Of a stretch of 5,002 nucleotides of DNA, positions 1-4,293 are shown piece after piece (position 1 is the stretch's first letter; every line of letters starts with the position of its first letter). The stretch covers positions 1 to 5,002 of the forward strand of contig CALJNJ010000122.1 in the NCBI GenBank assembly GCA_937981945.1. The letters are read 5' to 3'. Below the pieces are notes generated by a model, which saw nothing but the letters and a program-made list of their open reading frames with translations, had not been told where the DNA came from and ran no database searches. The position numbers were made by a program, and so were the translations under genes. Origin of the DNA: an uncultured Caulobacterales bacterium (lineage in GTDB: Bacteria > Pseudomonadota > Alphaproteobacteria > Caulobacterales > Maricaulaceae).

Positions 1-2
1 TT

Positions 3-416
3 ATGGATGATCTTCCCAAAGGCCCGATTTATGTCTTTGACAGCGAATGTGTGCTGTGTTCGCGGGCCGTGCAATATGTGCTCAAATATGAGAGACAAGG
101 GGACATGAAATTCGTAGCGGTCAAGTCTGTTTTAGGTCGCCGGATCTCGGAAAAATACGATGTTGATCCCGATGATCCTCATACGTTTATTTATCTGGAA
201 AACGAAGAAGCCTACTTTTCATCTGACGCCGGCTTGGCCGTTATCCGAAAGACCGGCGGTCCATTGGCAATTTTGAGAATGGCGAAAATTGTGCCGCGCC
301 CCATAAGAGACTGGCTTTATTTCCGCATTGCGCGAAACCGATATAAGATGTTCGGAAAACTGGATGTGTGCTACGTCCCGACACCTGAGACCCGCGACCG
401 ATTTGTACTAAGCTGA
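3..416 (+). CDS. DCC-family (DUF393) thiol-disulfide oxidoreductase-like protein
   Basis: This 137-residue protein has the hallmarks of the DCC/DUF393 family. Near the N-terminus is FDSECVLC, a D-x-x-C-x-x-C motif with Asp13, Cys16 and Cys19. The C-terminal half holds VPRPIRDWLYFRIARNRYKMFG (about residues 97-118, written here by its key parts Pro98, Arg99, Arg102, Asp103, Arg111 and Arg113), then Cys123 and PTPETRDRF, which I recognise from alphaproteobacterial members. The length is normal for the family. The C-x-x-C motif resembles a thioredoxin-like redox site, but the physiological substrate of these proteins is not established. There is no signal peptide or membrane segment, so it is probably cytoplasmic. 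The ATG lies three bases into the window, so its ribosome binding site cannot be seen and a slightly earlier start cannot be excluded. The family motif begins about ten residues in, as usual, which supports this start. The 3' end overlaps the convergent pgi gene by nine bases. Confidence 0.88.
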   Translation: MDDLPKGPIYVFDSECVLCSRAVQYVLKYERQGDMKFVAVKSVLGRRISEKYDVDPDDPHTFIYLENEEAYFSSDAGLAVIRKTGGPLAILRMAKIVPRPIRDWLYFRIARNRYKMFGKLDVCYVPTPETRDRFVLS

Positions 417-1976
417 CGGGGAAATCAATCCAATCAGCGCTTCAGTAGACGGATCATGATCACCTTTGCCGCCGCCGAGTTCTTTTAGAATGGATGTGGC
501 AAGAACTTTCCCTAATTGAACACCCCATTGGTCGAAACTGTTCACGCCCCAAATGACACCTTGCACAAATACTTTGTGTTCGTAGAGCGCAATTAAATGC
601 CCTAAGGCTGAGGGCGTAAGTTCGTCCAGCGTTATGGTTGTAGAGGGCCGATTTCCTGCGAAGGTTTTTTGCGGCGCCAGAATTTCCCGGTCTTGTTTGG
701 AAATGCCTGCTGCCATCATTTCTTCTTCGACAATCATTTGGGATTTTCCAATCATCAGAGCTTCTGATTGAGCAAAACAATTGGCCAGCAAAGCTTTGTG
801 ATGTTCGGGCCGGTTTTCATGGTCTTTCAGTACAGCGACAAAATCCACCGGCGCCCCGGGCGTTCCCTGGTGCAGCCATTGGAAAAAGGCGTGCTGTCCA
901 TTGGTGCCTTCATCGCCCCAAATTATCGGGCAGGTCAGGCCGGCATCTTCGCCCAGGCGTGTTTTTGATTTGCCGTTACTTTCCATTTCCAGCTGTTGAA
1001 GAAAGGCGGATAATTTGCGCAAGCGCCGCGCATAAGGGATAACTGCGACAGAGCTGTAACCCAAAACATTCCGGTTCCAAATCCCTGTCAGGGCCATCAT
1101 AACCGGTAGATTCCGGTCAAGCGGGGCGTCGCGAAAATGGGTATCCATAGCCGCCGCGCCGTCCAAAAACGCATCAAAAGCATCAGGACCATAAGCAATC
1201 TGTAGGGACAAACCGACAGCTGACCAAACCGAATAGCGCCCGCCGACCCAATCCCAAAAGTCAAAAATGTGATCGGCTGCAACGCCGAATTTTTCGGCCC
1301 CTTCACGGTTAGCGGTCACGGCAATAAAATTCGCGCCCGCTTTTTTGCCCAGTTTCTTCGTCAGCCATTCCCGCGCCGCTTCCGCGTTCATTCGGGTTTC
1401 TTGAGTTGTGAAGGATTTTGACACAACGATGACCAAGGTCGATTTTGGATCAAGTCCGCTTAAGGCGTCGTTGATCGATGCCCCGTCAACATTCTCTGCA
1501 AAGCGAAGGTTGAGCGTGTTTTTTGTGCTCGCCGCCAAACCGTCGGCCACAAGCCTGGGCCCCAAATCGGAACCGCCAATTCCGATATGGACGATAGATT
1601 TAAATGTACCGGTTTTTCGAATTTTCTCGGCAAAACCGCGCAGCTTTTTGCGCATATCCGATACTTGTTTTTGTACGGATTTATCCCCGCCTACGCCGCG
1701 CAGCGCCGGATGAAGAACGGCGCGGTCCTCTGTTGTATTGATTTTTTCCCCGTCGAAAAAACGTTTCCGCCAGTCTTCCAATTGGCAATCTTTTGCCAAG
1801 TGAAGAAGTTGGTCCCGGGCATGCTCGGAAATAGCTTGTTTGGAGAAATCGGCGCGGAGTGGCCCGGCGCGCAGAACAAAATTATCCAGCCTTTTAGGCT
1901 CGAGCTTAAATAATTCGATGATCGCCGGTAATTTTCCGGCAATGGCTTCCAGTTTTTCAAATCGATCAGAGGTCAT
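408..1976 (-). CDS. pgi: Glucose-6-phosphate isomerase
   Basis: This cytoplasmic enzyme interconverts glucose 6-phosphate and fructose 6-phosphate in glycolysis and gluconeogenesis. The 522-residue protein is slightly shorter than the roughly 549-residue E. coli enzyme but carries every landmark in order. These are NTTEDRAVLHPALR (80-93), the phosphate-binding GIGGSDLGP (132-140), SKSFTTQET (186-194), DWVGGRYSVWSAVG (242-255, with Arg247), MESNGKS with catalytic Glu332, GTNGQHAF with catalytic His362, and SFDQWGVQLGK (480-490) ending in catalytic Lys490. The second family signature usually reads GVE; here it is GVQ (Gln487, codon CAA), a one-base difference from GAA. The catalytic residues are intact, so I expect activity. 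The gene starts at ATG 1976 with AGGG about ten bases upstream, overlapping the stop codon of the HD gene 12 bases away, which suggests cotranscription and coupling. It ends in TAG inside the 3' end of the convergent DCC gene, leaving no room for a classical terminator between them. Confidence 0.98.
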   Translation of the reverse strand: MTSDRFEKLEAIAGKLPAIIELFKLEPKRLDNFVLRAGPLRADFSKQAISEHARDQLLHLAKDCQLEDWRKRFFDGEKINTTEDRAVLHPALRGVGGDKSVQKQVSDMRKKLRGFAEKIRKTGTFKSIVHIGIGGSDLGPRLVADGLAASTKNTLNLRFAENVDGASINDALSGLDPKSTLVIVVSKSFTTQETRMNAEAAREWLTKKLGKKAGANFIAVTANREGAEKFGVAADHIFDFWDWVGGRYSVWSAVGLSLQIAYGPDAFDAFLDGAAAMDTHFRDAPLDRNLPVMMALTGIWNRNVLGYSSVAVIPYARRLRKLSAFLQQLEMESNGKSKTRLGEDAGLTCPIIWGDEGTNGQHAFFQWLHQGTPGAPVDFVAVLKDHENRPEHHKALLANCFAQSEALMIGKSQMIVEEEMMAAGISKQDREILAPQKTFAGNRPSTTITLDELTPSALGHLIALYEHKVFVQGVIWGVNSFDQWGVQLGKVLATSILKELGGGKGDHDPSTEALIGLISPSA

Positions 1977-1988
1977 AATGCTGACGCC

Positions 1989-2576
1989 CTAATGCAATTC
2001 GTCAAAACGCTCCAGCAATAATTGCTCGGCTTCGACCACTGATTTAGGCGATATTGTCAGCGCTAAATTCGGGGGCGGTTTCTTGAAGAATTGGTCCGCC
2101 TCTTGAACGGTGAACCCGGCAATCTGTGTGGCCTCAAACCAGGCGCAATATATGTCGCATAATTTGATGGATTTTTTGAGCTTTGCAGGAATTTGCGCCG
2201 GCAGACCAAAGCGAATGTGAATCGCTTCCTCCAGCCGGTTTTCAAAGGCCCGGTAATCCAAGCCGAGCGCATTTTTAAACGGGCTTATCATATCGCCGAC
2301 CACATATTCTGCCGCGTCGTGAAGGAGCGCGGTCAGCCGTTCTGCTTTGGTAGCTTTGGGATTTAGCTGAAAAAACAAGGTTTCAACCACAACACTATGC
2401 TCGGCAACACTAAATGCGTGATCGCCCGACGTCTGACCGTTCCAGCGCGCCACCCTTGCGAGTCCCCGGGCTATATCTTCCATCTCAATATCAAAAGGTG
2501 AGGGATCCAGAAGATCCAATCGCCGGCCGGATAACATTCGCTGCCAAGCGCGTTTGGGTTTGATTGGTTTAACCAT
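1989..2576 (-). CDS. HD-domain hydrolase, YfbR-like (probable 5'-deoxynucleotidase)
   Basis: This 195-residue soluble HD-superfamily phosphohydrolase aligns by motif with E. coli YfbR, which removes the phosphate from deoxyribonucleoside 5'-monophosphates. Visible are ARW (Arg44, Trp45), VAEHS (His60), LLHDAAE (His86, Asp87, Glu90), GDM (Asp95) and a later KLCD (Asp141). These correspond to the YfbR metal ligands His33, His68, Asp69 and Asp137, to the acid Glu72, and to the substrate residues Arg18 and Trp19; Trp19 is known to exclude the 2'-hydroxyl (alignment from memory). The N-terminus adds RAWQRMLSGRRLDLLDPSP, absent from YfbR and typical of the alphaproteobacterial branch. I chose ATG 2576. 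The frame is open back to 2651, but those extra 25 residues are Arg-rich, lie out of frame inside the synthase gene and precede the conserved start. No good Shine-Dalgarno precedes ATG 2576, so translation may depend on coupling to the synthase stop 17 bases upstream. Exact substrate is inferred. Confidence 0.88.
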   Translation of the reverse strand: MVKPIKPKRAWQRMLSGRRLDLLDPSPFDIEMEDIARGLARVARWNGQTSGDHAFSVAEHSVVVETLFFQLNPKATKAERLTALLHDAAEYVVGDMISPFKNALGLDYRAFENRLEEAIHIRFGLPAQIPAKLKKSIKLCDIYCAWFEATQIAGFTVQEADQFFKKPPPNLALTISPKSVVEAEQLLLERFDELH

Positions 2577-2593
2577 TAAGCTGGGTGAGCCGA

Positions 2594-3739
2594 TTAAGCG
2601 ACCTTGCGCACAAATACTGCGCCGGCTGAATATCCTGCGCCGAAAGAGCAAATCAGACCGGTATCGCCGGCGTCAAAATCGTCGGAATATTTGTCAAACG
2701 CGATGATTGAACCTGCGCTGGATGTGTTGGCATATTCATCCAAAACAACCGGGGCGTATTTGATGTCGACATTTTTGCCGAGCACTTTTTTGGCAATGAG
2801 AACATTCATATTGAGATTGGCTTGGTGGAGCCACATGCGTTTAAGATCGGCAAGATCAACGCCGGCGTTTGCGCTTTCTTCGGTAATCATATTGGCGACC
2901 ATGGGTACGACTTCTTTGAAGACGCTGCGGCCGTTTTGAACAAAAAGTTTGTCGGTTAAGCCTTTTTTGCCGCGATCCCCGGTCATTCCGTCATCCTCGG
3001 GTGCGCAGTGATTTAAAAACCCGAAATTATTTCGAATATTATTGGAAAACTTTGTGACCAGTTTTGAATGTATAATTTCCCAATGTTCTTTTGGGGCAAT
3101 ATCATCCCGCTCCACGAGGATCGCCGTAGCAACATCGCCGAAAATAAAGTGAGCGTCGCGATCTTTGAAATTCAGGTGGGCCGTACAAATTTCAGGATTA
3201 CAAACCAGAACTGATTTGGCCTGGCCGCCATAAATCAGACCCCGGGCCGCTTCCAGCCCAAAAGTGGCAGAAGAGCAAGCCACGTTCATATCAAACCCAA
3301 AGCCGGATGTTCCGAGATATTCCTGAACTTCCACGGCGACCGCCGGGTATCCGCGCTGTAGATTTGAACAAGCGACAATGACCGCATCAACGTCTTCAGC
3401 TTTTCGGCCGGTTTTTTCCAGCGCCTTTTTGGCCGCGTTGACGGCGATCTCTGCGAGGACTGAAATCTCGCCGTTATCTCGTGCCGGGATACGCGGCGCC
3501 ATTATATTTGGGTCAAGAATAGGGTCTTTCGAGATAACAAAGCGGGATTTTATGCCCGAGGCCTTTTCGATAAACGGCGCGTTTGAATATTCCAGGGCGT
3601 CTTTGGTGCCGGCCGCAATATCTACGGCGTTTTCTGAATTCCATTTATCCACATATTGGTTGAAGGCTTCGACCAGTTCTTCGTTTGAAATGGAATCTTC
3701 CGGCGTCCAAAGTCCGGTTGCACTGATGACGGCTTTCAC
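2594..3739 (-). CDS. Beta-ketoacyl-ACP synthase III-like protein (long FabH-type thiolase fold)
   Basis: This 381-residue condensing enzyme of the KAS III group has a complete Cys-His-Asn triad: Cys155 in NVACSSATFG, His305 in WLHQANLN and Asn338 in DEYANTSSAGS. Other thiolase-fold landmarks are IVACSNLQRGYP (121-132), HFIFGDVATAILVE (197-210) and the C-terminal CSFGAGYSAGA (364-374). KAS III enzymes condense an acyl-CoA primer with malonyl-ACP to begin fatty-acid synthesis. It is about 60 residues longer than E. coli FabH (317). An insert-rich N-terminal third (about residues 30-90, including FIEKASGIKSR) resembles the FabH2-like branch that includes Pseudomonas PA3286, reported to prime with medium-chain acyl-CoA. 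That assignment is from memory and is an inference. The start is GTG at 3739, preceded by AAGGGTG five bases upstream. The gene leads a tight cluster with the HD gene and pgi. It is probably not the only KAS III of the cell, since the classical fabH normally sits with plsX elsewhere. Confidence 0.93.
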   Translation of the reverse strand: MKAVISATGLWTPEDSISNEELVEAFNQYVDKWNSENAVDIAAGTKDALEYSNAPFIEKASGIKSRFVISKDPILDPNIMAPRIPARDNGEISVLAEIAVNAAKKALEKTGRKAEDVDAVIVACSNLQRGYPAVAVEVQEYLGTSGFGFDMNVACSSATFGLEAARGLIYGGQAKSVLVCNPEICTAHLNFKDRDAHFIFGDVATAILVERDDIAPKEHWEIIHSKLVTKFSNNIRNNFGFLNHCAPEDDGMTGDRGKKGLTDKLFVQNGRSVFKEVVPMVANMITEESANAGVDLADLKRMWLHQANLNMNVLIAKKVLGKNVDIKYAPVVLDEYANTSSAGSIIAFDKYSDDFDAGDTGLICSFGAGYSAGAVFVRKVA

Positions 3740-3744
3740 TGTTT

Positions 3745-3751
3745 CACCCTT
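3745..3751 (-). promoter_or_regulatory. Ribosome binding site fixing the GTG start of the synthase gene
   Basis: Read on the minus strand, AAGGGTG lies five bases before the GTG at 3739. It is the best Shine-Dalgarno match in this leader. The codons that follow give MKAVISATG, the expected N-terminal beta strand of the family, so the GTG is the likely initiation codon even though it is not ATG. Confidence 0.7.
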
Positions 3752-3769
3752 AATAGTTCAGGGCGTATA

Positions 3770-3795
3770 GTAGCGGCCAAAATACAAAGCGCTAC
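3770..3795. repeat. Inverted repeat in the leader of the synthase gene
   Basis: GTAGCG (3770-3775) and CGCTAC (3790-3795) form a perfect six-base inverted repeat around a 14-base centre. It lies in the 73-base gap between the small lipoprotein stop and the synthase GTG. On the minus strand a weak -10-like TACTAT overlaps the arm nearer the synthase gene, but I find no convincing -35 at the right distance. The repeat could be an operator or a weak hairpin between the two genes. It lacks the long GC stem plus U-run of a strong terminator. AAGCGC also occurs twice in the same direction (3787-3792 and 3802-3807). Only the repeat itself is certain; any function is inference. Confidence 0.35.
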
Positions 3796-3812
3796 CCTTT
3801 TAAGCGCAATAA

Positions 3813-3974
3813 TTATCCGCCGGTTGACCCGGTGCAATGGGGTAGGTCCCGGGTATCAATTTCCGTGCAGAGTTCCTGTTTTCGCTGTTCCGCAGCCCGG
3901 TCTTTGTCCAAATTCAGTGACGAACACGCGCTAAGACCAAAGAGCAAAGGCAGAATGAGAATGAAACGTTTCAT
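3813..3974 (-). CDS. Small putative lipoprotein, 53 residues
   Basis: This short gene encodes a 53-residue protein with a textbook lipoprotein signal. There is a positive start MKR (1-3), a hydrophobic core FILILPLLFG (4-13), and a lipobox LSAC with Cys17 as the predicted lipidated residue. The mature part is only 37 residues. It begins SSLNLDKDR; position +2 after Cys17 is Ser, not Asp, so under the E. coli sorting rule it would go to the outer membrane. The mature part is charged (about 23-43) and has two further cysteines, Cys36 and Cys47, that could pair in the periplasm, then a Gly/Thr/Ser tail. No family is recognised. The start is ATG 3974; the nearest upstream Shine-Dalgarno-like sequence (CGGGT) is weak and about 12 bases away. 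It precedes the synthase gene on the same strand by 73 bases and diverges from the DUF2093 gene. Its size is the main reason for doubt, but the signal and lipobox in one uninterrupted frame are hard to get by chance. Confidence 0.72.
   Translation of the reverse strand: MKRFILILPLLFGLSACSSLNLDKDRAAEQRKQELCTEIDTRDLPHCTGSTGG
3961..3974. repeat. 14-base perfect palindrome over the lipoprotein start codon
   Basis: ATGAAACGTTTCAT equals its own reverse complement. It covers codons 1-4 and part of codon 5 of the small lipoprotein. Because a start codon followed by Lys-Arg-Phe-Ile codons is enough to create it, it may be coincidence. It could also act as an operator or a start-codon hairpin. Confidence 0.4.
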
Positions 3975-4089
3975 AACAGCGTTTTACCCGGCGATTGGAA
4001 GGAGGGCAAATGAGTTTTTGTTAATGGCTTTCTGCAACATAGGCTTTTAATTTCGGTCGGTTCATATTAGCAGCAAGTCAGAGGTCACT
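3975..4089. promoter_or_regulatory. Divergent intergenic region, expected to hold two promoters
   Basis: These 115 bases separate the start codons of the minus-strand lipoprotein and the + strand DUF2093 gene, so promoters for both directions should lie here or just inside the genes. The region is richer in A and T in its middle (about 4010-4052). I found no pair of -35 and -10 boxes good enough to call. CATATT at 4063-4068 is a 4-of-6 match to a + strand -10, but without a matching -35. A very strong Shine-Dalgarno-like GGAAGGAGGG (3997-4006, + strand) stands before a four-codon reading frame at 4010-4024. Confidence 0.4.
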
Positions 4090-4293
4090 ATGAACAGTAT
4101 TTTTGCAGGCGAGGCTGTTGTCCATTACGGACCGGCTGATTTTACAATTATGGAAACCGGTCAATATGTGACCTGTGCCGTGACGGGTGAAAAAATCCAA
4201 ATTGATCAATTGAAATATTGGAGCCATGAGCGTCAGGAGCCTTACAAAGATGCGGCGGCGTCTCTTAAAGCTTTTCAAAAGGCGGCCGGTTAA
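4090..4293 (+). CDS. DUF2093 family protein
   Basis: This 67-residue cytoplasmic protein has the DUF2093 pattern: an N-terminal stretch ending in a Gly-x-Tyr-Val turn, then CAVTGEKI (29-36, with Cys29 and Gly33), then a YWS-x-ERQE-x-Y block (Tyr43, Trp44, Glu47, Arg48, Gln49, Tyr52). The family is small, nearly confined to alphaproteobacteria as far as I know, and of unknown function. A single cysteine argues against a zinc knuckle in this copy. The ATG at 4090 is well placed, with AGAGG five bases upstream, and the length is normal for the family. The stop codon TAA shares its last A with the ATG of the following M23 peptidase gene, so the two are almost certainly one transcript with coupled translation. 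In related genomes I recall this gene near xseA, but no xseA lies in the visible sequence. Confidence 0.9.
   Translation: MNSIFAGEAVVHYGPADFTIMETGQYVTCAVTGEKIQIDQLKYWSHERQEPYKDAAASLKAFQKAAG
4279..4285 (+). promoter_or_regulatory. Ribosome binding site of the M23 gene inside the DUF2093 gene
   Basis: AAGGCGG, one mismatch from AAGGAGG, ends seven bases before the ATG at 4293 and lies within the last codons of the DUF2093 gene. Together with the TAATG overlap it supports ATG 4293 as the true start and re-initiation by ribosomes finishing DUF2093. Confidence 0.6.

Noticed and set aside
452..461. Palindrome GATCATGATC near the 3' end of pgi as a terminator or methylation cluster
   Set aside because: Only ten bases, not GC-rich, no U-run, and it lies within pgi codons. 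Chance is sufficient.
1408..1913. Two + strand frames of about 100 codons opposite pgi
   Set aside because: They are antisense to a fully conserved pgi reading frame and show no motif or ribosome binding site.
3378..3770. A 130-codon + strand frame opposite the synthase gene
   Set aside because: It is low-complexity (Ser/Ala/Phe-rich) as expected of an antisense shadow, and the minus-strand synthase with its catalytic triad explains the region.
3832..4050. A 72-codon + strand frame opposite the small lipoprotein
   Set aside because: No Shine-Dalgarno at its start and no coherent domain. Most of it is antisense to the better-supported lipoprotein frame. Only its last eight codons are discussed as a possible leader peptide.
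4021..4065. Minus-strand 14-codon frame starting MNRPKLKAY in the divergent gap
   Set aside because: No Shine-Dalgarno, too short to judge, and no recognisable family. Probably chance.
3740..4089. CtrA-type TTAA-N7-TTAA boxes in the two intergenic regions
   Set aside because: TTAA occurs several times but never with seven-base spacing.
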